This document shows, piece by piece, positions 45,401-57,453 of a DNA stretch of 64,000 nucleotides (its first letter is position 1; each line of letters begins with the position of its first letter). The position numbers and the translations under genes are program-made. This DNA comes from Acanthamoeba lenticulata (taxonomy: Eukaryota > Discosea > Longamoebia > Acanthamoebidae). Under the pieces are notes generated by a model. It was given only the letters and a program-made list of their open reading frames with translations, searched no databases and was not told where the DNA came from. The stretch spans positions 1-64,000 of the forward strand of contig NAVB01000231.1 of NCBI GenBank assembly GCA_002179805.1, read 5' to 3'.

Positions 45401-48400
45401 CTCGTCATCCAGCGCGTAAGGGCCCTCGATCAGGTTCTCTTTCCAGATGCCGAGCAGCATGGTGAACTGCGAGTCGGTCAGCGACACCTCGATGGACGAG
45501 ATGTTGCCCGAGATCTGGAGGAGAATAAGAACCACTCCGCAAGGTGAGGATGACCTTTTCCAGCCACCGGTGAGTGCACAAGAGCCGACGCACGCACCTT
45601 GAGATCGGGATGGTTGTGGTCCTTGTCGTCCAAGGGCCGCTGGATCTCGAGGATGACGTCGATGTCCTTGATGATCTGGTAATGCGGATTCGACGTGGGC
45701 ACCTTTTCCGTGACGCACATCACGTTCATCGAGCTCATGGAAATGGAGATATTTTCCAGCGACGAGCGGCCCTCGCCGGCCTGCGGGTCCACTTGGTTGA
45801 AGATGGAGATCTGGCCCAAGTCGGCGATGACGTGCTCCGACGAGCCCGAGTTGCGCGGGATGACCAGATGCGGGTTGACCACCACGACCTCGTACTTGAT
45901 CACTGCAGACCGCGCGTCGGTGAGTGTTGAGGACAACAAAATAGCTCTGAGGGAAGAACGTGGCTGGGGTTACCGTTCTTCTTGAGGTTTTCCATGGCTT
46001 CTGAGGCCGCTTCGGCCACCTTGTGCGCTGCCTCGGAGACGAGGCCGTGCATGACCTGCAACTCGGCCATGTAGTTGGCAACCTCGCGCAGGAACTTGCG
46101 CAGCGCAATGAAGTGGATCGAGTTGATACGCGCGCGTAGGTTCGAGTTAAGGGCTTTAGCTCAAGTGATGGGCGTCATGAAATCACGCGCGCGCACACAC
46201 ACACACACATATATACACCCACGAAGAGGGGTGAAAGGGGAAGATGAAGAGGATATGAATCAGCGAGTCATAGCCCGGGAAGTCGTTCTCTTTGCGACTG
46301 AAGGTCTCCAACGTGAACTCGACCAGCTTCTCGCCTCGAATCTCAGCAATGTGGTAGTAGACCGCATTGGGCGTGAGATCGTAGATGTCGACGTTACCCA
46401 GGATCGCCTGAAATGTGGTGCGTCGTGAGCCTTTGACGAGACACAACGAACCAATAGATAATTCCTGTTTCCATTGAGTACTGTACCTTGAGCGCAAAGG
46501 TCTCGTCGTAGTGGTCGTACTGCACAGACGACGTGCCAAACGTGCACAGGGCGATCTTCTTGCCCTCTTTGTTGAGCGTCAGCGAGAACTGCTGCAGCAC
46601 CGCCGTGAGCTGTGTAAATAAGAATGGAAAAAGGTGAGTTTTCTGCGCAGGGGCTGGTGAGTTCAGAAAGCAGAGGAGGGTAAGCAACCTTGAAGATGGT
46701 GGTGCGGAGGTGCCGAGTGCTCATGCGGGACGTGGGTTGCCGCATGGGCGGGGGCTCCGATTCGGGCTTCTGAGGTGGCTTGACCTTCCCCGCGTCGATG
46801 AGCTCCTGTCGGTAGGCCTTGCGCGCTTCGTACATGGGATTGCTGATATCAACGGGCACGAATCAGCTCTCTGAGGATGTCATGTCCTCGACACATCACG
46901 GCGAGAGCAAGGACGTGATCAAAAGACGCACAAATGGCTCATGAACACGTCGAGGGCATTCAGCAGCGACACGACCGTCTCGCGGTTGACGGTGACATGA
47001 ATCGAGTTGGCCACGACATGGAGAAGGTTGTCGACTCGCTCATACTCGGGCGAATGCTGTTGGAACGATGACACCAGCCCCGCGTGAGAATGGCCCACGC
47101 TGAGCATGACCCGGAGGGCTCAGTACCTCTTTGATCATGAAGTAGTAGGCCTTGATAAGGTCGTCCTCGGTGGGCCGGGTCCGGGGTGGCTGCTCCTTCT
47201 GTTCCCGCTGGCGCTCCTTGCCCTTGTCCTCGGGTTCAGGGGCCTGCTGGCCTCGCGACGGGATAGGGAGCACCATGGGCTTGGAGGTCGCCAAGTAGCG
47301 GAACTCGGGGCCCCATTCCTGTTCTCATGTTAGAATCACAAACTTGTGTGGCATGCTTGGAAGGAATGCCAAGAATGTTGAGAGGTCACACACGCACCTG
47401 CAGCATGTCCTTGACGGAGATGTTGTGCAGGCCGACGAAGATGGCCATGTCGAACTTGCGGTACACAAACTGGCCCGCCAGGCCCCGGAGCGAGATCTGG
47501 CATCGATCGGCACCAGTTAGCGCAATAAGAAAACTCGACAAGGCAAGCCGCCATGCATCCGTACTGTCACGATGTCGGCCTCCTTTTCGCCCAGAAGCAC
47601 GTTGCGGAGCACCAGCGCAACCTTGGGCACCGTGAATCGGAGTTCGAATATCTTGTTGCGCAGCTTGTCCTGCGGGCTCTGCTGCCGCTTGGTTTTGATC
47701 TCCGTGATGGCCAGCCTTTGGTGAGGGATTCGACGCAAAAGCGGGATTAGGAACAGGACACAAAAACTCCCACAAAGCGGCAGTACGCACCGCTCCTGCT
47801 CCTCTTCAAAGGTGATGATATCCGGGTGGTCGATGCGGAGCGTTTCATCGATATCGTCAGAGAGTCGAAGCACCATCCCGATCAAATGCGATATCTTGAC
47901 GGGCGACAGGTAGAACTTGAGCGATGGCAGATCGCCGATGACGCTATCATTGTCGTGGTTCGTCAGCAAGGGGGAGCCATCACTAGGGGAGAAGGCAAGA
48001 CGCACAGGACTTTGGCCAAGTCGGGCCCGGAGAGCACTTTGCAAATGCCAAACTTGAGGTTGATGTCGAACTTCTCCACAAAGTGCATGGGGCTGGGAGG
48101 TTGGCCCGGCTTCCGCTTTTTCTAAGGATAAAAATGGGTCAGCGACATCGATGTGCCCCAACACGAGCACACATTGCCATGTGGTGATGTTGTGTACCTT
48201 GAGCACAGGCCGCCAGTTGGAGGTGTACGGGGTCAGGAGGGCCTGCACGGACGAGATCCGAATATTGAACTGGTCGTAGAAGTCGTCTTCATGCACCTGC
48301 ACTCAAGTGATGATCGGTGAGTGAAATTTGATCATCATGATCAAGACGATCGGACGGACGAACCTCCTTCTCGTTGAATGTGCTTTCGTCGTTCTCGCCC

Positions 48401-51400
48401 TGGTTGGTGGTCGAGAAGTTGACCTGGCCCAAGTCGCCGATCAGGGCGAGCGAGTCCGGGTCCTGGAAGTTCTGCGGCCAGATGAGCAGCGGCGCTGTGG
48501 CGTCGACGTCGATCGTGAAGGCCTTGCGGGAGCTGAAGAAGCTCATCAGCTGGGCCTTGGTCGCGCTTCGCAGAGCGCGCAGTCTGCTCTGGGCAGCCGA
48601 ACGCAGGTCCTTGATGTCCGTCACGATCTTGTCCAGGAAGAAGGTGACTATATTGAAGAAAAGCGTTAGTGAAAGGCGCACCATCGACACTGCCAGTGGC
48701 TGACTGGCGAGAAGCGTACCGAGGCGGCAGATGACTCGCGGAGGCACTACGCAGTCCAGCGCGCCTAGAGTGAGGCGGAAGGCAAAGTCCAGGCCAGGCT
48801 GGTCTGGCGGCTTGAGGTCGACGCGGGCGGTGAAGATGGGCGTCGGCTCCTCGTCTGCTTCCTTGCGCTTTTTGTGTTGCTTGCGTCGCGATGGCCGCAC
48901 GAGGCACGGGAAGGCGGTGTTTGTCGTGAAGCGGTCGTAAAGGCCGACACCGCCGAGGCTGGCCACGGCCTATCGACATGAACGAGTCCATGTACAGGCC
49001 TCAGTCAGACCAACGCTGAAAAAACCGAAAGATAAGCGGCAAGAGGGAGCACCATACGGAGAAGGAGCCCTGGCGCACGGACACACAGACGTCGAGTTCG
49101 TCGAACTGGCCGAAGAGGATGTCTTTCCCGTCCATGTCCTTGAACACGCCCTTGCCGTTCGTCAGATGGAAGTTGATCTTGAATTGGACGTACTGCACAA
49201 GACAACGTCGTAGCCTTCAGTTTTCTCTCATGTTCTGACTAGGCTGCCAGGCACCCGACCGTACCTCCTTTGGAATGATGACGACAGACTCTTCATCGTC
49301 GGTCGTGTAGCCGATCGACGCGTAGATATTTCTCTTTTGCTCCAGCGTGACCATGCCCAGAATCGCGTCCCAGTTGTCGGCCGTCTGCAGCACACAATCA
49401 CGCAGCGTTATGGTGAGTGGCTGAACAAGTAGATCCGCCCCTTCCAATCGAGGGCGTACCGTGTTGTGTGTCGGCGACGTTTCGGGCGTCGGCGTAGCGC
49501 CAAAACCAAAGTAACTCAGCCAGCCCGAGTTATCCTGCTTGTGGGGCAGCTTCTCCGGCGCGATGTCGAGTCCCAGCTCGGCCAGCGACCGGAAGCTGGT
49601 GATGTTTAGTTGTGCCGAACGAGCGCATGTTTCAGGTAAGACGTTACAGCCAACATCGACAAGCCCGGATCCAAAGGAGGAGCGTGAGGCGTACTAGAGG
49701 AGGTCCTCGTAGGTGTACTTGCGCTCCAGCTCGGCCAGGCGGGGAGCGGGCTCATAGCCACGCAGCTTGAGCTTGTAGAGCTTGATGTACTCGAGCCGGT
49801 CCCGCCGCCGCTCCGTGAAGTATTCTCCGGTCCATAGCCGCCGCTTTGCCTTGATGTCGGCCAGTGCGCAGTTTGTGGCAAAAGTCCACCACGCCTTGGG
49901 GTTCGTCTTGGGTGGCTCTTGTGGCCGCAGCTTGCGATACTGTGGACAGGCCATCAAGTCAGACATCCTCGGAAGGGCCAGGGCTCGTCCCCTTGGTAGC
50001 GACGTACCTTTCGCCCTTTGGCCTGGAGCTGGAACCAGGTGAGCAGACCGATGATGTCGCGGAACTGCGCTTCTTCGAGGCCCAACGACACGCGCTCCAG
50101 CAAAAAATTGATAGTGGCCTTGGGAATCTCCATGTGGGGCAGCTTTTGCTTGTTGATAATGACCTGCACCAGGTTATGGTGTGAGAATGTAAGATACCGA
50201 ATGAAGAAGAAAAAAAAACAAGAAATTAAAGTTGTACCTTGAGTTCGCTTGTAACGGGACGCACGATGTAATGCGGTGCTTTGGCGGCCTTCTTGGCGTC
50301 CTCATAAGATAGGATCAGCTCGTCAAGTCTCTTGCGCAGTTCAGATGCGGAATGAATGTTCAAAAAAGTGGCGTCGGTGTCCCAGTAGACAGCCAGGTTC
50401 TTGATCTCGACCAGCTGTGTGAGTGTGTATTGTGGCGTGGAATTCCATGATGAGAAGTCCTTCAACTTCACTTGAAGAGCACAACAAGTTGTTTGGTTTA
50501 CCTTGTGCACCAGCTCGTGCTCGGTGGTGAGAAAGGCCGGTTTCCATGCTGCGTCGGTTGAACGAGCCGAGAGTTGGTCCAGCGTCAAACCGCACGCAAA
50601 CGGGTGCTGGCAAGGGTGCGTTGGCCATACGTGCAAGGTGAGACGAGGCTAAGATGGTGCAGAAGAGATTGGTGGGCGGATGGCACGCACCTCAGATCGA
50701 TTGTCTTCATATCGCACATGAATCCTCTCGATGGTGATCTGGATGTTGTCGATGGCCTTCTGTACAAGTCGCGCCACGAACCCCTCCGGCTTCTGCACAA
50801 TGTTGTCCCGGTCCGCGGCTGTGCAGAAACAAACGTGGTAAGACGAGTGACATAGATGGTGGTGCAGACGACTCACTAGTACACACCTTTCTTATCCCGC
50901 TTCTGCTGCTTGAGCAGCTCGGCTTGCGCGAGCTTCTTCTGTTTCTTCTCTTGCTCGTTCTCCTCCTCTTCCACTTCGAACTATTCAAGACCACAAACAG
51001 CAGGACATGAAACCGGAGTTCGCGTGGCCGACATTGGCATTTCGTTATTTGAAATTAATGAAGGGTTTGTTCACTCGAGGCCGACCGAGCCGAGAGAGGG
51101 GAGACGAGAGGCCTCGTACATATTCATTGTTGGAAGCCGCAACGACGAAAATGTTGCGCAGCACAATGACGATGGGCTCGCTTAGCAGTCCTGAGCGAAT
51201 GCTAGACCACGGGATCTTCAAGCGTAGCTCGCCCAGCAAGCCTGCACGGTGGCAGCAAAAGAAGGGCAAGCCGCGGTGTAAGGAAGAGGGGTCGAAGTGA
51301 AACGAAGCGAGGGGCTAGAAGGGAGAACCAGATTTAACGGCGATGGGCAGATTGAAGCTCGCAAGGGCGCTCACTCGAATTTCAAGATCTTTGAGCACGA

Positions 51401-51503
51401 CATCTCCTCCCCAAATGGCGATCTTTAGGTTCTCTTTGTCTAGGCCTTTCACAAACTTGCCTAAGTACTTGGTGAGGATTTCCGAGACGATGGACTCAAA
51501 CAT
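36440..51503 (-). CDS. VPS13: VPS13-family bridge-like lipid transfer protein
   Basis: A giant gene, about 15 kb, with several dozen short introns; not every exon was resolved. The first exon (51503-51375) gives MFESIVSEILTKYLGKFVKG, the chorein N-terminal domain, followed by WGGDVVLKDLEIR and (51269 down) LRLKIPWSSIRSG and IQITIERIHVRYEDN near 50740, all diagnostic of VPS13. The long middle holds the repeating beta-rich groove. Around 42300-40400 lie VAB-type repeats with recurring WMLNHTGLPLFYK and LVLVNHMDEPLYYK. At 39-38 kb is the ATG2-C-like part (GVKDFFFQPIQAFATNPKD, GASSLVKNSMVGVTNSLSKV). Near 37.6 kb is a PH-like segment (WYRFHERFDDQRRVLLVSNK), and the end is DEVLGDHKWDEIMAYA. VPS13 moves lipids in bulk between membranes at contact sites. 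Exact length is not determined. Confidence 0.94.
46185..46216. repeat. Compound (CG)n(CA)n(TA)n microsatellite
   Basis: Alternating purine-pyrimidine run CGCGCG-CACACA-TATATA in a VPS13 intron. Such tracts can adopt Z-DNA; no functional evidence. Confidence 0.85.
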
Positions 51504-51791
51504 CTTGCCTCGTTACCCCTTCACGTGTGTGCACTCGATATGCCTTAAGTCCAGCCGGGGGCGATCAAGAGCAGAGGCCAGATGCACCCGGGGTGGCGTT
51601 GTTGTCTCTTTGTCTCTTGTGTTTACTTTATCGTTCTCCTGCGTTTCTCTTGAGTTTTCCTTTCGAAAGGAATCGTATTTTCCCAAGACAAGGGCACGGG
51701 CGCCACGTAGCGCGTGACCAGAAGCTGCCTGTCCCATCTTGGTGCCCTTGGGAAGGCAAAAGACCGCAGTCAAGCGGGTTGATGCCAAAGT

Positions 51792-52812
51792 TTATTGTGG
51801 TCGTTTTGGTGGGGTGAAGTGTTGGGGCTGGGCTGAAGAGGCGTCGGAGGAGGAGGTTGTCGTTGTGGAGTCTGGCGGTTGCTGCTTTTTGAAGTTGTTG
51901 AGGGCCTTGTTGACAGTGCGTAGAAAGGCACTGTAAAGGTCCTTGTCCTGGGCGAAGTGAATCCAGTCTCTCTGTTCGATACGTCCACGACAGTCTTCGA
52001 GGTAGTCAATGAGAAGAGGATGAGGCCGCGCTACGTTAAAGGGCCCGATGAAGAGGTCGATGTCGTCCTTGACATTCGTCTCCATTCCTCGCTCCACAGC
52101 CAGAACAGAGTAGTATCGATCATACTCCTTGACGATCGCTTCGTCAACAATGCGCCATTGCTTGGTGAAGTAGAGGTGTGGCCGCAGGACGCCCGTGCTG
52201 ATGGCCGGGCAGAACACCAGCCGGTGGCATGCCAGCGCTTGAGCCTGATCTCGCTGCAAGATATCTACGATCTGGTTCTCACCAATGCCAGCCATCACCG
52301 CTTGCTGGACCTGGGGGGTGGGCAAGCGTGTCAGTGGTGGGGCAGTGTGCAAAAACAAAAAGAACGAGATTAGAAAACGAAGGGAGATGACGACAAAGGA
52401 GGGAACGCACTTCACCAGGCGGGAAAGAACTGAGCCCATTGCCTGTGATCCACCTTGGCCAGCTCTTCCACTTCCGGCCAGACCGGTACATGACCCTCTC
52501 GGCAACTATCGGGTTCTTGTCCACACCAATAAGGTTCTTGCAGCCAAGGTGATCCAGCTCGGCTAGAAGGTAGCCGTTCTCGTGGCCAATATCTGCAATG
52601 GCACCTGGATGCTGGAGGTCAATCATGCTGACGGCCGTAGCAAGGCGCGTGCCCAGTCTCAGATGGAAAGACCGCCGGAAGGAGTCGACCCCAGTCGTCT
52701 CCCTCAGGGAAGAGAATGGAGAAAAGAGGGGGGTGGCCAAGATTGAAGAGAATCGGGCGCCTAACGAAGAGCGAGAGGCCAATCGGGAAGGTGCTGCGAT
52801 GCTGTGTCTCAT
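51792..52812 (-). CDS. TrmK-like tRNA adenine methyltransferase, probably mitochondrial
   Basis: Two exons in transcription order, 52812-52411 and 52310-51792; 306 aa. TrmK-family enzymes (COG2384, DUF633) make m1A22 in bacterial tRNAs using SAM. Visible: SAM motif I AIADIGHENGYLLAELDHLG, motif II acidic end IGVDKNPIVAERV, then ITGNGLSSFPPGEV, motif IV-like VMAGIGENQIVDIL (bacterial AGMGG), and the C-terminal family block LVFCPAISTGVLRPHLY, WRIVDEAIVKEYDRYYSVLA. The first 60 residues are rich in Arg, Ser, Ala and lack acidic residues (MRHSIAAPSRLASRSSLGAR), a typical mitochondrial presequence. A 100-residue C-terminal extension ends in a Ser/Thr/Pro tail. It is divergent from the RhoGEF gene. 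The family is chiefly bacterial, so transfer or organelle ancestry is plausible. Confidence 0.85.
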
Positions 52813-52914
52813 CTTTCGCACGTCTGGAAAATGGGCGGGGAAACGGTTTTTCTCAGCATTTTGTCGACAATATCCTCGTGGTTGAGGTTGCGTATTGCGG
52901 TGACAGTCCTGACG
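52813..52914. promoter_or_regulatory. Very short bidirectional promoter, TrmK-like / RhoGEF
   Basis: Only 102 nt separate the two start codons. Core promoters of both genes must overlap here or extend into the opposite gene's first exon. An upstream in-frame ATG for the RhoGEF exists at about 52831, which would shrink the gap further. Confidence 0.6.
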
Positions 52915-55900
52915 ATGGAGGACGAGCGTGAGGACCAGCCGGTCTCACAGGAGGAAAGCGTTCTCTGCAAGGAGGAGAAAAAAACGAACGAGGAGCGACC
53001 TTCAGATTTAGATGCTGGTTCAGTTGTGGAAGATGGAGGAAAGAACGAACGCGACAACCAACAAAAGAACGAAGACGAAGAAGTTGAGGGTGGCCAACCA
53101 GACTCCGACGAAGGCGACGACAAACAAGGCGGACCCAACACTCAAGTTTTTCAGGAACAGGCGAAGGGTGAGCGGGTTGACGAGGAGGGCAAAGTCACCG
53201 ACGAACACGGAGGTCCGGAGGACGCGGACAAAGAAGGATGCCCAGGGGCAGAACAACACGCTTCACCACAAGTATGTGAGTCACTCCACGAGGTGGAGAC
53301 GTCTGGCGGAAACGAAGCATCTCCAGGAGACGATACCACACATACCCTGGAGCACACCTCGGGTGAAGCAAAGCCAGACGACCAGGAGGGTGCCACCGGC
53401 CCAAACCTCGAAGAAGACACTGCCAATGAAACTGGCGCCCTCGAGGAGGCTACCGAAACGACAGAACCCGAAGTCCAGCAGAAGGAACGGCCGGAAAAAG
53501 TAGAGCAAGCTGATGAAGAGGGTGCCGTCGGTCCCAAACCCGAGGAAGACACTGGCAGTGAGGCTGGCAGGAGCGAGGAGTCAACGGACACGACCACCCC
53601 CGACGCCCCGCCGAAGGACGAGCAGCATCCAAATGAGCAAGAACAACAACACTCTGTTGCACCAGCGAAGAGCGGCGAAGACGAAGACCAAGGTGAAAGG
53701 CGAGGCCCAGAACAAGTCTACGTGGCGCAGCACTCGCTCGAGGAGACGATCCCTGCAGACGAGCCGAATGAAATAGCGGCCCCAACAACGAAGCCCGAAG
53801 CGCCGAGCGCAGAGATGGACTGTGCCAAGCCGCCGGCCGCGCGGAAGAAGGAAGAACTCGTGGAGTCGCTACTGCAGGTGATGGAAGGCATCGTTATCGC
53901 CCGCTCGCGAGACTCGGTCAAGGCTGGCACTCGCTCGCGCCGTGCCCACCACCAGCATCCCACGACGCCACTGCCTCCGCTCCCGGGGGAGGTCCCCTCG
54001 GGCGCGCTGTCCTCGTCTTCATCGTCCGAATCGAAGCTGTCGAGCAGCAACAGCAACAGCAAGCCAGCCGAGTCCCCGGCTCACACGCCCAGGTCCGATG
54101 CTAAGGACGATCACGCGGCCGAGGAAGAGGCTTCCCTGCCGCCCTCCGGAGAGTCCACGCCCTCGACGGCCACTTCGCCGCGCGCAAGCAGCAGTGAATC
54201 TGTAAGTCCCCGGGGCGACGGTGAGGCCGCGATGACGCCCGGTCGGCGTGCGGGGCTCATGGCGATTTCGCGCGATCGGCCACGCGCTCCTCTCCCGCCG
54301 CTCCCCATGGGCGGGCCGCTGTCTCCTCACGCCGAGACCACGACACCGTCGCCGCAACAGCCATCCGCGGACAAGCCCTCCGAGGACTCGAGCTTGGCCT
54401 CGGCCTCCAGTGGCGGAGCCGCCGAAGCTCTACCGAGGTACGGCCCGCCCGGCCTGTCCTGTGTGGGTGAAGCGCTTGAATTTCAACTAATCTCGTTGGT
54501 TGGTGGTGAACAGGAACTATAACGAGGACGGGAGTGTGCGCACCTTTGACGACATAGTGAAGGACAAGTCGCTGCTGGCGTCCATCTCAGAACGGGAGCA
54601 CAAGAGACAGAATGTGATCCTGGAGCTCATCACCACCGAGAGGCAGTATGTGGCCGATCTGCGCACCGTGATCGAGGTACGTCGGCTATGCAAGCCAGGC
54701 GCCTGGGCGTTGCTGGATGCTGACGGCCCAGCTTGCGCGCAGGTGTACATCAACCCGCTTCAAGAGAAGAAGTTGCTGAACAGGGACCAGATGAAGGCCA
54801 TCTTCGGCGGCGTGGACACCATTTACGAGATCAACCGCGATCTTCTCAAGGTGCGTGGGGCTTCCCTTCAACCGGCTCATGAGTTGTGCTCAAACCTCCT
54901 TGTTCATGCCACATGCGTGCAGGCGCTAGAGCAGAGGCAGGCTAGCGAGCCTGTGATCACCCGCGTCGGTGACATTCTTGTTTCCCACGTTCGTCGCTTC
55001 GTTCTTTGAGCCCCCCCCCCAAAATGTTGCCTTCGTTTGGTTATTGACGGTAAACTCCGTACAGGCCGCAAAATTCACAATCTATGCGTCCTACTGCAGC
55101 TCGCAGGACTTGCGCGCCAAGAAGGTCAACAAATACAAGCAACGGTACAGCGCCGCAACTTGTTGCCATTCTTTTCTATTTGTTGTTATTTCACCTTTTT
55201 TTAATTATGTTTTTTTGTATTTTTTTAAAAAACAGATATCCAGAATTCAAGGCCTTCTGCGAGCATGCCTTCATGCTGCCGCGATGTCGCCTGCAAGAGT
55301 TGGACTCGTTCCTCTTCTCCATCCTGCAGCGCCTGTGCAAGTACCCCCTCCTGCTCAAGGAGACGCTCAAGAACACGCCCGAGGACCACGAGGACTACAA
55401 CGACCTCAAGCTCGCCATGGCCAAGTTCAGCGAGGTGGTCGACCGCATCAACGAGCGCACCCGGGTGGTCAAGTACGTCATGGACCTCAAGGCCATCCAG
55501 AAGAGGCTCGTCATCACACAGGCATGCGCCCTCGTCCTCTTCCCCTTTGGCCCTGGTCATCGCTGACTCGGGCCCGGGCGGGTGCGCAGGGCCAGCCAGA
55601 GAGCCTGGTTGAGCTGGGCCGGTACCCGGTGCGCGAGGGCGCCGTGCAGGCCCTCCGGTGCCAGTCCAAGGGCAAGGAGAAGGACTACAAGGGCGCCGCC
55701 TACTACGCGTATCTGTTCAACGACCTGTTCCTCCTCTGCCAGCCGACCAAGGAGTCCTCCCGGCGGGAGAAGGACCGCGAGCACGGCCACGGCCACGGCG
55801 GCAGCGGCGTGCTGGCGCAGCCGACGCCGTCCTACGTGGTCAAGGAGTGGCTCGAGCTGGGCAAGGTGGCGATCCGCCGCGTGCACCAAAACGACGACGG

Positions 55901-57035
55901 CTCGCCCCTCGCGTCGCCTTCGACCTCGCACCGCCGGCAGGCCAAGGAGAAGCTCCGCGATCTCTCGCCGGCATCGCTGACGGCGCTCTTCACCTCGAGC
56001 TCGGGCGCGGCTGCGGCCGCTGCCGCGTCGGCCAACGTGTTCGACGGCCTGTCGCCGCCGGTGTCGCCGCATACGGTGCCCAACCAGTTTGAGGTGATCC
56101 TCAGCACCAGCAACCACCACATGAAGGTCTGGCGCTTCCAGACGGCAAGCAAGGCCGAGACCGACGGGTGGGTGCGCGACTTTGAGCGCATGCGCGCCGA
56201 GCACGCCCTCGCGCAGGAGCGCCAGCGCCAGCAGGAGCAGAACGATCTCGACGCCCTGTCTGCCTCCTCCTCGCCGCGTTACAGCCTGCCCAGCAACACC
56301 ACCCTGGTGCGCCCAGTCGCACCGATCGGCTCGCCCCTCGCCCGCACGGCGTCGTCCGGCGTGGTGCCGACCCGCCCTCGCTCCGACGCCATTCCCGAGT
56401 TTGTCAACGACGAACACATCTGGGAGAGCGGCGCCACGCCCCGAAGCCCCCTGGCGTCCTCCTCGTCGGGGGCGCGCGTCTCGTCGGCGCCGCAGTTGGC
56501 CTCGTCCTCGTCCTACTCAGAGGACAAGTCGGGATCGCCGCCCATGCCGCCACCACCACCGCCGCCCAAGCCCACCGGCACGCCGCGCTCCTTCTTCCAG
56601 AAGCACCGCCGAAGACGATCCAACGCCAACGACGCCTTCTCGCCGCCGGCCTCGCCGCCGCCATCGCCCTCGCCTCTCATGGCGGCGGCCGAGGCCTCGT
56701 CAGGGACCACGGTCTTGCCGTCGTCGCCGAAATTCGTGTCGGCACAGGAGTCGTCCGAGGTGAAGGAGCTCAAGCTCAAGCTACAGGAAGCCGAGCGCAA
56801 GTTGCGCATCGCCGAGCTTCGCATCGCCGATCTGTCGCACGACAACAACGAGCTCAAGAAGCGTCTCGCGGTCTACGAAAAGAGCACCAGCAGCGGCAGT
56901 TTCCCCGTCTCACCGCGGGAAGTCAACGGCGCCAGCTCGGCGGGCAACAGCTCTGGCGGCAGCGGAGGCAAAAGCGCCAAGGCGGCAGGCGCGGTGAAGC
57001 GCTTCATCCCTGGGCGTCGTGCTGGAGGACACTAG
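52915..57035 (+). CDS. Rho guanine nucleotide exchange factor (DH-PH)
   Basis: Seven exons: 52915-54437, 54514-54676, 54743-54850, 54923-54988, 55065-55144, 55236-55521, 55590-57035; 1223 aa. Activates Rho-type GTPases by exchanging GDP for GTP, acting on actin. About 500 N-terminal residues are acidic, Glu/Thr/Gln-rich and probably disordered. The DH domain (about 530-780) starts RQNVILELITTERQYVADLR and includes the conserved helix LPRCRLQELDSFLFSILQRLCKYPLLLKE. The PH domain follows (YYAYLFNDLFLLCQP ... FEVILSTSNHHMKVWRF) and is split by low-complexity Ser/Ala inserts. After Ser/Pro-rich sequence with PPPPPPPKP there is a C-terminal coiled coil (VKELKLKLQEAERKLRIAEL). Intron 6 has a GC donor. 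A doubled AATAAA lies at 57095. Confidence 0.93.
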
Positions 57036-57453
57036 TGGCCCCCGAGGTGGTTCTTCACAACAATAACTGGGATGAGTGTACAAGTAAAGGAGAAAATAAA
57101 TAAACATGAGGCAACACTGATTGCAACGACGCACAAACAGCGAAAAGAAGAACCCACAGACGACCGCAATTGTCGGGGGCAGTCATGGTGGATTCTAATG
57201 ATCATATCAAACACCTGCGCTGTACCCAATCAGATGGTCTGCCTGTAAAACGTGTAAAACGTTCCAATGCAATAGTGGTCATTCCACAGCAACGACAATG
57301 GGCTTGACTCCTGATAGAAATTTCAGGGTATGTGCAGAAGTGAAGAATCTGATGAAGGCCTGGAGACACACGACACAAAGGAGACCCCCAAACCAGTTGT
57401 TGCTTCAAACACAGCTAGTGGCGAGCAGAACACAACAGAAACAACTAGTGAAA
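57036..57453 (+). other. Spacer between RhoGEF and FKBP genes
   Basis: A 418-nt stretch. AATAAA at 57095-57100, overlapped by a second AATAAA, is the poly(A) signal of the RhoGEF. The rest is presumed promoter of the FKBP gene; no TATA box was recognised. An in-frame ORF upstream of the FKBP start has no family sequence. Confidence 0.5.
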
